A DNA stretch of 50,268 nt, taken from Clostridia bacterium (GTDB lineage: Bacteria; Bacillota; Clostridia; Christensenellales; DUVY01). A program made the position numbers and the translations under genes. Under the pieces are notes generated by a model, which searched no databases, was not told the origin of the DNA, and saw only the letters and a program-made list of their open reading frames with translations. The stretch lies in NCBI GenBank assembly GCA_026001225.1, contig BNZQ01000010.1:1-50268 (forward strand), written 5' to 3'. Each line of letters begins with the position of its first letter. Position 1 is the stretch's first letter. This document shows, in pieces, positions 1-7,247 of the stretch.

Positions 1-458
1 GCGGGTGCGTTCACGTTCTCCGCGCCCGTATGCCAGCGCGCGGGGAAGTTGCAGTTTAAATCCGCCGCGTTCGCGTTCGCCTTCCACAGCGAAAAATCGC
101 CGCTTCCGTTGACGCGCCGTAAAAATTCCCGCCGTTTCGGGTCGGGAATAAAATCCGCGCCCTCCTGCGCCAAACGCACGCCGTCGATATTGACCATGGG
201 GACAAAATAAATGCCGCGGGCTTTCCATTCGCGGGAAAAGGTTTCCAAAGCGTATTCGAGCAAGCCGACCGTCAAAGGGGCGGTGATGTGCTCGCGGGCG
301 TGGATCGCCGCCTGTACGATCGCTTGCGGGCCGTCCGCGCCGCCGATCCGGATATAAGGGATCGGGACGCCGAGAACGGTTTTGCCGATCGAACCGGTTT
401 TTAAACCGGCGCGGGAAAGGCGGGCGATATCGGAAAGCAAAGCGGCGTAGGTGTACAC
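1..458 (-). CDS. M14-family zinc carboxypeptidase, N-terminal part (cut by window edge)
   Basis: Reading the minus strand gives about 152 residues of an M14 metallopeptidase that runs off the left edge. Visible hallmarks are the zinc motif HxxE in IHAREHITAPL, the NIDGV segment, and a DLNxNFP block near residue 137. In most M14 enzymes this block is DLNRNFP, with Arg binding the substrate carboxylate; here it is DLNCNFP. The family trims peptides or peptidoglycan stem peptides. No ATG is in frame upstream. I chose the GTG at 458 because homology begins right after it (VYTYAALLSDIARL), but there is no clear ribosome binding site. A dispersed repeat begins about 45 bp upstream and may have replaced the native 5' region. 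The missing C-terminal half holds the third zinc ligand and the catalytic Glu. Confidence 0.8.
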   Translation of the reverse strand, partial: MYTYAALLSDIARLSRAGLKTGSIGKTVLGVPIPYIRIGGADGPQAIVQAAIHAREHITAPLTVGLLEYALETFSREWKARGIYFVPMVNIDGVRLAQEGADFIPDPKRREFLRRVNGSGDFSLWKANANAADLNCNFPARWHTGAENVNAP

Positions 459-504
459 AAGACAGTATACGGGGACGGGAGGGGAGAGGTGAAAAATAAA
501 TAAC

Positions 505-690
505 GGAAAACTGAAAACTGAAAACTGAAAACGGAAAATTATGGATCTGTCGAAGAAGAAACTTTTATTATGCTGTAAGTTCCTTACCCGCAGACAAAGC
601 CGTCTTTACGGGTACTCGACCGAAATTTTCAGCTTTCAGTTCATAAACGATAGGTCAATAATTTTCAGGTTTCAGTTCATAAAACAAAAG
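505..690 (+). repeat. Dispersed repeat family A, copy 1 (MITE-like)
   Basis: The copy starts with tandem CTGAAAA-type heptamers and ends with the inverted form (TTTTCAG). These flank a core at about 541-640 with CTGTAAGTTCCTTACCCG and a CGAAGAAGAAACTTTT segment. Near-identical cores recur at 5385-5480 (same orientation) and 10600-10690 (opposite orientation). Terminal inverted repeats, no coding content and repeated intergenic location suggest a small non-autonomous element. The 76-codon open frame starting at 541 is simply part of the repeat. Confidence 0.75.
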
Positions 691-745
691 TTTTTTGAAA
701 GGGGCGCGGGGGAAACTCTTTTGCAAAAAAGTTCCCCCCGCGAAG
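691..745 (+). repeat. Palindromic repeat with G-rich/C-rich arms
   Basis: AGTTTTTTGAAAGGGGCGCG is followed by a near-perfect inverted repeat (about 708-741) with arms GCGGGGGAA and TTCCCCCCGC around a TTTTGCAAAA centre. It lies just past the 3' end of the minus-strand CPBP gene, so it could act as a terminator or be a mobile palindromic element. The left half recurs at 6288-6316, at the end of uppP. Confidence 0.55.
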
Positions 746-759
746 GTTCAATAAAAAGA

Positions 760-2160
760 TCACAATCTTAAGATGAACGAAATCAGCGTGATCAATCCCG
801 CGAAAATCAACGACGCGTATTTGAAAATATTGTCGGCGGCCGACGGCTTGAAAACGGGCAGCGCGGGTGCGGCCAGCTTGTCGGGGTTTTCAATCGGTTG
901 CCATGCCGATCCCTCGGGCGGAACGAAAGCGTTCTGCGGGGGCGCGTAAGGATTGAACGGTTGTTGACCGTTCGGCGCGTAGGGGTTTTGCGGCGGTTCA
1001 AACGGATTTTGCGGTTGGCCGTAGGGATTTGGTTGCGCCGAATAGGGGTTTTGCGGCTGGCCGTAAGGATTTTGTTGCGGCGCGGGCTTTTCGTATTCGG
1101 GGAACGGGCTGTTCGGATCGGGGCCGGCGTTTTGCCCGTTCTGCGGGTACGGCGCATTGTTCGGATTTTGATTGTACGGATTGTACGGACGGCGGTATTC
1201 GTAGGGATTTTGCGCGTAAGGATTGCGGGCGTTGGGATTCGCGCCGTAGGGCGCGTAGGGATTGTAGGGGTAAACGGGAACGGTGCGGGGCTTCGGGGGC
1301 GGGGCGTCGCCCGCGCGGCGGGCCAGCCGCAAAAAGGCCCAACACAGGAGGAACACCGCGGGCACGCACAGCATACAGGCGACGATCAGCAGCATCGCGG
1401 GCGCGGGATTGGTCACGGCGTTTTGCAGCGTCGCGAAAAAGCCCCGGCCGGGCAGGCCGTTCAGGTAAGCGAATTCCAAATACACGCTCATAAAATTGTT
1501 GGTGAAGTGAATGAACATCGCGGGCAGAATGGATTTACTTTTGAGCGTGACGAACACCATGACGCCGCCTAAAATCGCGGTGAAAAAGGTCTGCCCGACG
1601 TACATGTGGAACAGGCCGAACAGGATACCGCCCATGACGACGATCGACCGGTCGGACGCGCCCGTCGATTTCTGCGCCCGCAGGAGCAGGCCTCGGTGGG
1701 TGATTTCCTCGCAAACCGCGGGGAGAACCGCCGTGAAGACCACGGCCAGCAGGAATTGGGGGAGCGTATAGATCGAGAATGCCGAATTCGGAGAGTGCCA
1801 ACCGAGACCGCTCATGATCATGTTCCAAACGATCGCGATAAAGTAACTGGCGAAAAAGCCGACGAGACCGATCACGAAAGCGAAAAAGACGTAGGGCTTG
1901 GGCTTTTTGACTTGCAGGTACTCCAGCGTCCCTTTCGCGCTCTTTTTAAAATACAGGCCGATCAACAAAACCGGCGCGAGGCCGAGCAGCAGGATTTGCG
2001 TGATGAAGGAAAAGACGTAATCCAATCCGTCGTCGGACAGGAAATCGAAAAGTCCCCAATAGATGATCATGCGCAACAGCGCCGCTCCGAGCAGGATGCA
2101 AAAGTAGGCGATAAAGCTTGCGTTGTAGATGCGGCGCAACGTCGGCAGGTTTTTTTCCAT
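760..2160 (-). CDS. CPBP (CAAX/Rce1-like) intramembrane metalloprotease with Pro/Asn/Tyr-rich tail
   Basis: This is a 466-residue multi-pass membrane protein. The CPBP motifs are present: EExxxR at residues 151-156 (EEITHR), FxxxH at 181-185, and HxxxN at 218-222 (HFTNN). Several transmembrane helices precede and follow them. After about residue 285 comes a long low-complexity segment of NPYxxNPY- and QNPY-type repeats up to about residue 430, then one last hydrophobic helix (about 447-464) at the C-terminus. The core family cleaves or processes membrane-bound peptides, often in bacteriocin immunity or protein maturation. The repeat region placed between membrane helices is unusual and probably cytoplasmic. 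ATG at 2160 is preceded by AAAGGAATAAC, a fair ribosome binding site. A second CPBP gene lies next upstream in the same orientation. Confidence 0.85.
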   Translation of the reverse strand: MEKNLPTLRRIYNASFIAYFCILLGAALLRMIIYWGLFDFLSDDGLDYVFSFITQILLLGLAPVLLIGLYFKKSAKGTLEYLQVKKPKPYVFFAFVIGLVGFFASYFIAIVWNMIMSGLGWHSPNSAFSIYTLPQFLLAVVFTAVLPAVCEEITHRGLLLRAQKSTGASDRSIVVMGGILFGLFHMYVGQTFFTAILGGVMVFVTLKSKSILPAMFIHFTNNFMSVYLEFAYLNGLPGRGFFATLQNAVTNPAPAMLLIVACMLCVPAVFLLCWAFLRLARRAGDAPPPKPRTVPVYPYNPYAPYGANPNARNPYAQNPYEYRRPYNPYNQNPNNAPYPQNGQNAGPDPNSPFPEYEKPAPQQNPYGQPQNPYSAQPNPYGQPQNPFEPPQNPYAPNGQQPFNPYAPPQNAFVPPEGSAWQPIENPDKLAAPALPVFKPSAADNIFKYASLIFAGLITLISFILRL

Positions 2161-2335
2161 GTTATTCCTTTTTATAGGCCGTCACATATCGGGTGTGATA
2201 CGGCCTACGATTGTCAAGTCGGCTCGGTCACGTAGGAGGAGCTACGCTCCCCCGCCGACATTGCCAACCGTCGCCCGTCTGACATCCAATCTGTGACGGC
2301 TTGCGTGTCATATACCGGACCTTTTTTTATTTAAG
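2161..2335. other. Structured intergenic region between two CPBP genes
   Basis: The 175-bp gap holds no ORF. It contains partly self-complementary stretches: CCGTCACATATCGG near 2178 against CCGGTATATGACACGC near 2303, a GTCACGTAGGAGGAGCTACG stem-like segment near 2228, and GTGACGG near 2293. It resembles a folded dispersed repeat rather than a promoter. Confidence 0.35.
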
Positions 2336-3373
2336 CTATCCAAATAACCCGCTGACGAATACGAATATCCACACCGCGACAACGGCGACCGACGCCGCGA
2401 GGCCGAACGTAACCGTGTTGCGTTCCTCGAACAACAAGGCTTTGAAACAAGGCTTATTCGGTTGAGATTCTTCACTCACGGAAGAACGACATCCGATACC
2501 TGTTCCCTTTAATTGTGCCTTGTTCCATTTTCGGTACAGCGCGGTGATCCCTATCATTATACCCGTTCCGGCCAAAAAAGTCACGCACGCGAGCCAAAAT
2601 ATTTGTGACGAATTTGCGCCGAACGAGGGATCGACCCCCGCGTACTCCCAAACGACCACCAGCGCGTTGTTCAGAAAGTGCATAATCATCGGGGCGAGCA
2701 AGGAACCGGTTTCGACCGCGGCGACCGCCAGCGCGATTCCCAGTAAGAATTGATGCACGGTCTGGGCGGGATTCATGTGCATCAGCGCGAAAGCGGCGGC
2801 CGAGAGCAGGACGGCGCGCCGTTTGCCCGCGCGCTCCAGTCCCCGCAAAAGGACGCCGCGGAAAACGCATTCCTCGACGACGGCGGGCAGCAGGGCGGCG
2901 GCCAGCAAACCGACGATCATTTTACCCGCCGTGTCGAACGACAGCGCTTCGGGCATACCCGCGTCGTAACCGATCAGGGAAAATAGGTAATCGGCCGCGA
3001 AAGAGACAAACATAAAGCCGAACAGCGCCGTAAGGCCCATCAGAACCGCGTATCCGATCCCCAAGGGCTTTAGCGGGGCGGCGCGCACGGCGGATAAGGG
3101 ATTCAATTTTCGGGAGCGCGTCCACAGGAGCAGGGCGGCGAGCATCGCGCACTGGATCAAAACTGCCGCCGCGATATTGGCCGCGAAATCGGTTTGCAGG
3201 AGGTTCAGCGCGGCCTCCAGACCGCCCGCGTAGGCGATCAGCCCGACCGTAAATAGAAGCTGAACACCCAAATTGGCGAGAACCGCAAAAAAGAAAACCG
3301 CCGCCGAATCTTTCGGACGGGGACGGATTGACTGATCTGGGGTTGCGGTTTTCAAATTTTTACGTTTCCTCAA
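2336..3373 (-). CDS. CPBP (CAAX/Rce1-like) intramembrane metalloprotease with an in-frame repeat insertion
   Basis: This 345-residue membrane protein carries CPBP motifs EECVFR (167-172), H199 in the ALMH block and HFLNN (232-236). Between the penultimate and last transmembrane helices lies a non-conserved stretch (about residues 284-320). Its DNA at 2488-2519 matches a repeat that is also inserted in glmM: both contain GACATCCGATACCTGTT and CTTTAATTGTGC. The reading frame stays open. The start is TTG at 3373 without an obvious ribosome binding site; the next Met (residue 77) lies inside the membrane domain, so TTG is preferred. The CPBP gene at 760-2160 follows downstream across a structured gap, and the YycJ-like gene lies just upstream. 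Confidence 0.82.
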   Translation of the reverse strand: MRKRKNLKTATPDQSIRPRPKDSAAVFFFAVLANLGVQLLFTVGLIAYAGGLEAALNLLQTDFAANIAAAVLIQCAMLAALLLWTRSRKLNPLSAVRAAPLKPLGIGYAVLMGLTALFGFMFVSFAADYLFSLIGYDAGMPEALSFDTAGKMIVGLLAAALLPAVVEECVFRGVLLRGLERAGKRRAVLLSAAAFALMHMNPAQTVHQFLLGIALAVAAVETGSLLAPMIMHFLNNALVVVWEYAGVDPSFGANSSQIFWLACVTFLAGTGIMIGITALYRKWNKAQLKGTGIGCRSSVSEESQPNKPCFKALLFEERNTVTFGLAASVAVVAVWIFVFVSGLFG

Positions 3374-3395
3374 GCTTTATTAAGAATTGAGAATT

Positions 3396-4196
3396 TTAAC
3401 TGGTCGCGGCCAAGAATCCCGTCGTTTTATACTGTTCCGCCACGCTGACTTCCAGCCCCTCGATCCTCAGACCGGCCCGTTGAAACGCCGCCCGTAACGT
3501 ACTCAAGGCGAGATCGGGGTAGTTGTTTTCCAGCGACAAATGTGCCAAAATCACGCGTTTCAAGCGGCCCGCCGCGTACAGCCGCACGACGGCTTCGGCG
3601 CAATCGGCGTTGGAGAGATGCCCGTGAGAGGACAAAATCCGGCGCTTTAAGACCGGCGGATACTTGGACGACGCCCGCAAAAGGTCGGGATCGTGGTTGC
3701 TCTCGATCATCAAAACGCCGCTGTCCGCGACCGATTGCAACACGCGCGTCGGCATCGTCCCCAGGTCGGTGACGACGCTGATTTTTTCCTCGCGGTCCCA
3801 AATCGAATAGCCCGTGCAGGGAACGTCGTGAGGCAGGACGATCGGCGACACGCCCAAGCCTTTGATAAAAAAATCCCCGTCGGAAAAAACGACGCAACGA
3901 AAATCGAAGGTCTCTTTGCGCAAGCGTTTTTTGACGCCCGCCGCCGCTTGCTCGTACACGTAGACCGGCGCGGGGAAGCGGCGGCAAAACGCGGGCAGGC
4001 CGTTGGTATGATCGCCGTGCTCGTGCGTGATCAGCACGCCGTCGATTTGAGCGGGGGAAATATTCAGGCTCTCTAAAGCTTTGACCAAATATTCGAGCGG
4101 GACGCCGACGTCGATCAGCAGCGCGGTATCCGCGCCCTTGACCAAAATACAGTTGCCGCGCGAGCCGCTGGCGATCGAGCAGATAGAGAGAGCCAT
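3396..4196 (-). CDS. MBL-fold metallo-hydrolase, YycJ/WalJ-like
   Basis: At 266 residues it is the usual size for YycJ-type proteins. The N-terminus SICSIASGSRGNC is the family signature, followed by the metal site THEHGDH (residues 57-63) and later HDVPCTGY and SSHGHLS histidine motifs. Family members are cytoplasmic phosphodiesterase-type hydrolases, implicated in DNA repair or linked to the WalRK locus in Firmicutes. No walRK genes are adjacent here, so the symbol is left blank. It precedes the CPBP gene by about 22 bp in the same direction and may share its transcript. Confidence 0.85.
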   Translation of the reverse strand: MALSICSIASGSRGNCILVKGADTALLIDVGVPLEYLVKALESLNISPAQIDGVLITHEHGDHTNGLPAFCRRFPAPVYVYEQAAAGVKKRLRKETFDFRCVVFSDGDFFIKGLGVSPIVLPHDVPCTGYSIWDREEKISVVTDLGTMPTRVLQSVADSGVLMIESNHDPDLLRASSKYPPVLKRRILSSHGHLSNADCAEAVVRLYAAGRLKRVILAHLSLENNYPDLALSTLRAAFQRAGLRIEGLEVSVAEQYKTTGFLAATS

Positions 4197-4363
4197 ATTT
4201 TTTTATTATACCATAAAAAAATGAAGAAGTAAAAGAAAAGAGTTAGGGCCCGCTTTCTTTTATACTAAAAGAAAAACGCCGCCTGTGCCCTGCGGGTACG
4301 CAATGACATAAAAACCGTCCGTCAAAAAAGGGTGGCGTCGCCGCGGTTTTCCCGCCAAGGCAT
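4197..4363. other. Intergenic region between divergent yycJ-like and fumarase genes
   Basis: No gene is seen. The stretch holds an A/T-rich imperfect inverted repeat (CTTTCTTTTATACTAAAAGAAA, about 4253-4274), and a GTGCCCTGCGGGTACGCAAT segment resembling other dispersed repeats in this genome. Confidence 0.3.
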
Positions 4364-4392
4364 TTGTTTTTTTTCGATAATTCTGTTATTAT
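4364..4392 (+). promoter_or_regulatory. Promoter of fumarase alpha gene; predicted leaderless start
   Basis: A -35 like TTGTTT (4364-4369) and -10 TATTAT (4387-4392) are separated by 17 bp. The ATG begins at 4400, only about 7 nt past the -10 box. Transcription would therefore start at or next to the start codon, and no ribosome binding site is possible. Inferred from sequence only. Confidence 0.55.
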
Positions 4393-4399
4393 ATACGGT

Positions 4400-5242
4400 A
4401 TGAGGAAATATGATTGCGCGGAGATCCGGGCCGCCGTGCGGGAAGCCTTGCTGAAAGGGCTGTGCCGCGTCGAGCCCGAAATGACGGAGCTGCTGAAACG
4501 CGCCGGGGAGAGGGAAACCTCGGCGGCGGCGCGGTATTGCTTGGACGTCATTTCGGAAAACAACAAGGAAGCCGAAAGGACAAGCTCGCCCGCCTGCCAG
4601 GATACCGGGCTTGTGCTGTTCTTTGTCAAGCTCGGGGCGGAAGCGGCTGTGACGGGCGGCCTTTTGGAGGACGCGCTGAACGCCGCCGTGGACGAGGCGT
4701 ATCACGCGGGCTCGTTTCGTCTGTCGGTGTGTGATCCCTTGACGCGGAAACCGTCGGGAGGGAATTCGCCCGCGATCGTCTATACCGAGATCGCGGACGG
4801 GGACGGCCTTTGCATAGATTGGCTGATTAAGGGCGCGGGCGCGGAAAATATGAGCACACTGAAAATGCTCTATCCCAACGAGGGCGAACGGGGGATTATC
4901 GACGCGGTTGCCGCGGCCGTGAAAAGCGCGGGGTCTAAGCCTTGTCCGCCGGTCGTTTTGGGCGTCGGGATCGGCGGCACGGCGGATTACGCCTTGCGGT
5001 TGTCCAAATCCGCGCTGATCCGGGAAACGGGGAAAGCGTCCGAAAACGCGGACGCGGCGCGGTTAGAGCGGGAAATTTTGAAAGCGGTCAACGGTTTGGG
5101 AATCGGGGTACAAGGGTTCGGGGGGCCGAATACCTGCCTTGCCGTGCACGTGGAAACCTATCCGACGCATATCGGTATGCTGCCCGTGGGAATCAGCGTG
5201 CAATGCCATTCCGTTAGAAGAGGGAGGTTGGAGTGGAAGTGA
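4400..5242 (+). CDS. Class I fumarate hydratase, alpha (N-terminal) subunit
   Basis: The product of about 280 residues matches the N-terminal half of iron-sulfur fumarase/tartrate dehydratase. Likely cluster Cys residues lie in SPACQDTG, KPCPPVVLGVG and VQCHSVRR. Other family blocks are SPAIVYTEI, KGAGAENMS and GFGGPNTCLAVHVE. It catalyses reversible hydration of fumarate to L-malate, in complex with the beta subunit encoded downstream. The start MRKYDC is chosen because it matches family starts; an upstream ATP-poor extension in the same frame would overlap the promoter. The two subunit genes are normally adjacent; here about 300 bp of repeat separates them. TtdA-type L-tartrate dehydratase is an alternative specificity. 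Confidence 0.88.
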   Translation: MRKYDCAEIRAAVREALLKGLCRVEPEMTELLKRAGERETSAAARYCLDVISENNKEAERTSSPACQDTGLVLFFVKLGAEAAVTGGLLEDALNAAVDEAYHAGSFRLSVCDPLTRKPSGGNSPAIVYTEIADGDGLCIDWLIKGAGAENMSTLKMLYPNEGERGIIDAVAAAVKSAGSKPCPPVVLGVGIGGTADYALRLSKSALIRETGKASENADAARLEREILKAVNGLGIGVQGFGGPNTCLAVHVETYPTHIGMLPVGISVQCHSVRRGRLEWK

Positions 5243-5540
5243 AAGCTGAAAACTGAAAACTGAAAATTTCGGTCAAATGTCCGTAAAAGAAGGCTTGTCG
5301 GCGGGTAAGGAACGTAAAGAAGATTTAAGTGGAAACTGAAAGCTGAAAACTGAAAATTAAGCAGTGAAAACTGAAAATTATGGACTTGTCGAAGAAGAAA
5401 CTTTTATTATGCTGTAAGTTCCTTACCCGCCGACAAAGCCGTTTTTACGGGTGCTTGACCGAAATTTTCAGTTTTCAGTTTTCAGTTTTCACTTCAATAA
5501 ACGACAGGCCAAGCGTTTCAGTTTTCAATTCATAAAAGGA
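5240..5540 (+). repeat. Dispersed repeat family A, two head-to-head copies between the fumarase subunit genes
   Basis: The 300-bp spacer holds an inverted, partly degenerate copy (about 5243-5365, with GTCGGCGGGTAAGGAAC) followed by a forward copy (about 5366-5535, with CTGTAAGTTCCTTACCCG). CTGAAAA/TTTTCAG heptamers occur at each end. Insertion here splits what is normally a compact two-gene operon. The inverted pair could form a long hairpin in the mRNA. Confidence 0.75.
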
Positions 5541-5544
5541 AAGT

Positions 5545-6069
5545 ATGAAAGAACTCAAAACAACCGAATTGCGGCTGCCCCCGAAAGCGGGAGATTTGGA
5601 AGAATTAAAAGGATTCGACCTCGTCCTTCTGACCGGGACGATCTATACGGCGAGGGACGCGGCGCACAGGCGGATCGCCGCGCTGATTGCCGCGGGAAAG
5701 GAGCCGCCGTTTCTTTTGGACGGCGCGGCGGTCTACTATTGCGGCCCGTCGCCCGAAAAGCCGGGCGAAATTATCGGCAGCTGCGGGCCGACGTCCTCGG
5801 CGCGCATGGACAGTTTGACCTTGCCCTTGCTCGAAAAGGGTTTGAAAATCATGATCGGCAAGGGAAACCGGAGCGCGGAGGTCATGCGGGATATCGAAAA
5901 GCACGGCGCGGCCTATTTAAAGGCGGTCGGCGGCGCGGCGGCGTACTATAAACGGTTTGTCAAAAGCTGCAGGGTGATCGCGTTTCCCGATTTGGGGCCG
6001 GAGGCGGTGAGGGAATTGGTTGTGGAAAAGTTTCCTTTGATCATCGGCAATCAAGCGGATGCGCTCTAA
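5545..6069 (+). CDS. Class I fumarate hydratase, beta (C-terminal) subunit
   Basis: At 174 residues this is typical of the separate beta subunit. Family blocks are LLTGTIYTARDAAHRR, PPFLLDGAAVYYCGP, GSCGPTSSARMD, MIGKGNRS and a final FPLIIGNQAD. Together with the alpha subunit it forms the active 4Fe-4S hydro-lyase. The ATG follows AAAGGAAAGT, a usable ribosome binding site. That matters because the repeat pair upstream separates it from the alpha gene; co-transcription from the 4364 promoter is still likely, since no terminator with a T-run is seen in the gap. Confidence 0.87.
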   Translation: MKELKTTELRLPPKAGDLEELKGFDLVLLTGTIYTARDAAHRRIAALIAAGKEPPFLLDGAAVYYCGPSPEKPGEIIGSCGPTSSARMDSLTLPLLEKGLKIMIGKGNRSAEVMRDIEKHGAAYLKAVGGAAAYYKRFVKSCRVIAFPDLGPEAVRELVVEKFPLIIGNQADAL

Positions 6070-6235
6070 CGTCATTTTCGCTTCGGGGTTTCGCCCCTCG
6101 CTTCGGTCGAGATGGGCATTGCACGTTCCCCTCTTTTTGTGTTTTGCCGCAACTCCGATGGCGGCGTTGCGGCGGCTTGCGGATAAAACAAAAATTAAAC
6201 GCAAATTGCAATCGAAAATTAAAATTCGATTAAGA

Positions 6236-7081
6236 TTAAAAAATGCTTTCAAAAACGATAAAAATTTGGTATACTATATACAAGTTAAAATTTTTTGAAA
6301 AGGGTGCGGGGAAAGCGGCCATATACAGCGCGAACCACCTGTAATTGTTTTTGGAAACGACCTTCAGCATCAGCTTCAAGGCCAAAAAGCCCGAAACCGC
6401 CGCCGCGGCCATGCCCGCCGCGATCGCGGTCAGCCCGACGCCGCCCGCGCCCGACAAGCCGCCCTTCACGACCGAAACGAGAGCCGAGCCCGCGATCACG
6501 GGAACGCTCAAAAAGAACGAAAACCGCGCCGCGCGGCCCCGTTCGGCCCCGCTCAAGATCCCGGCCGAAATGGTCGTCCCGCTCCTCGACAGCCCCGGAA
6601 AGATCGCCGCCGCCTGCGCGAGGCCCATAAGCGCGGCGTGCTTGATTCCCACGGGCGATTCGGGCTTTTTTTGTTTTTGACGTCTTTTGGCCGCCGTGTC
6701 GGCGATAAACAAAATCGCCGCGGTCAGCAGAAAGAAGAAGGGCAGGTACGTCCCGTTCCCGAAGAATTCCTCTACCCGGTCGGACAATAAAAAGCCGACC
6801 GCGGCGGCGGGCACGCACGCGCCGATCAGCATCAGCAAGCGGTTAAACGGCGGCCGGAACAAGTCCCAAATATCCCGCCAAAACACCGCGAAAACCGCGG
6901 CCAGCGTGCCGACGTGCAAAAAAATATCGAATGTCATCAGGCTCGCCGCCGCTTCCTCCGTGCCGCCGAGCCCCAAAATATCCTGAAACAGCACAAGATG
7001 TCCGCTGCTTGACACGGGGAAAAACTCCGTCAAGCCCTGCACAAGGCCGAGAAATATCGCCTGTATAATATCGATCTTCAT
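6236..7081 (-). CDS. uppP: Undecaprenyl-diphosphate phosphatase UppP (BacA) with repeat-derived C-terminus
   Basis: This 281-residue membrane enzyme recycles undecaprenyl diphosphate to undecaprenyl phosphate for cell-wall and polysaccharide synthesis, and can confer bacitracin resistance. Family motifs are clear: LGLVQGLTEFFPVSSSGHL near the N-terminus (E and S catalytic region) and FPGLSRSGTTIS near residue 165, with about eight transmembrane helices. Homology ends near NNYRWFALYM. The last 25 or so residues (PAPFSKNF onward) are unlike family tails and are encoded by a dispersed repeat (6288-6316 resembles 691-720). ATG at 7081 has only a weak ribosome binding site; repeat sequence lies directly upstream too. 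Confidence 0.9.
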   Translation of the reverse strand: MKIDIIQAIFLGLVQGLTEFFPVSSSGHLVLFQDILGLGGTEEAAASLMTFDIFLHVGTLAAVFAVFWRDIWDLFRPPFNRLLMLIGACVPAAAVGFLLSDRVEEFFGNGTYLPFFFLLTAAILFIADTAAKRRQKQKKPESPVGIKHAALMGLAQAAAIFPGLSRSGTTISAGILSGAERGRAARFSFFLSVPVIAGSALVSVVKGGLSGAGGVGLTAIAAGMAAAAVSGFLALKLMLKVVSKNNYRWFALYMAAFPAPFSKNFNLYIVYQIFIVFESIF

Positions 7082-7089
7082 TTTTTACT

Positions 7090-7247
7090 AAATGAAAGCT
7101 GAACAATGGAAAATGAAAAATTCGGTCAAATCCCGCGTCGTCTTGTCTGTCATTAGACTTGTTGCAAGCCGAACTTATCGGGAGGCGTCGCAATCTCAAC
7201 CATAATTTTTTCATTCTTCATCTTTCATTTTTCAATTCATTCCTCTT
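7090..7247. repeat. Partial family A repeat and other dispersed repeat sequence
   Basis: Between uppP and the dehydratase gene, 7092-7145 has ATGAAAGCTGAA and ATTCGGTCAAATCCCG motifs like the edges of family A. It is followed by a GGAGGCGTCGCAATCTCAA segment like other dispersed repeats here. No gene is visible. Confidence 0.45.

Noticed and set aside
541..771. A 76-codon open frame starting at ATG 541
   Set aside because: It lies wholly in dispersed repeat A and the adjoining palindromic repeat; no homology or ribosome binding site.
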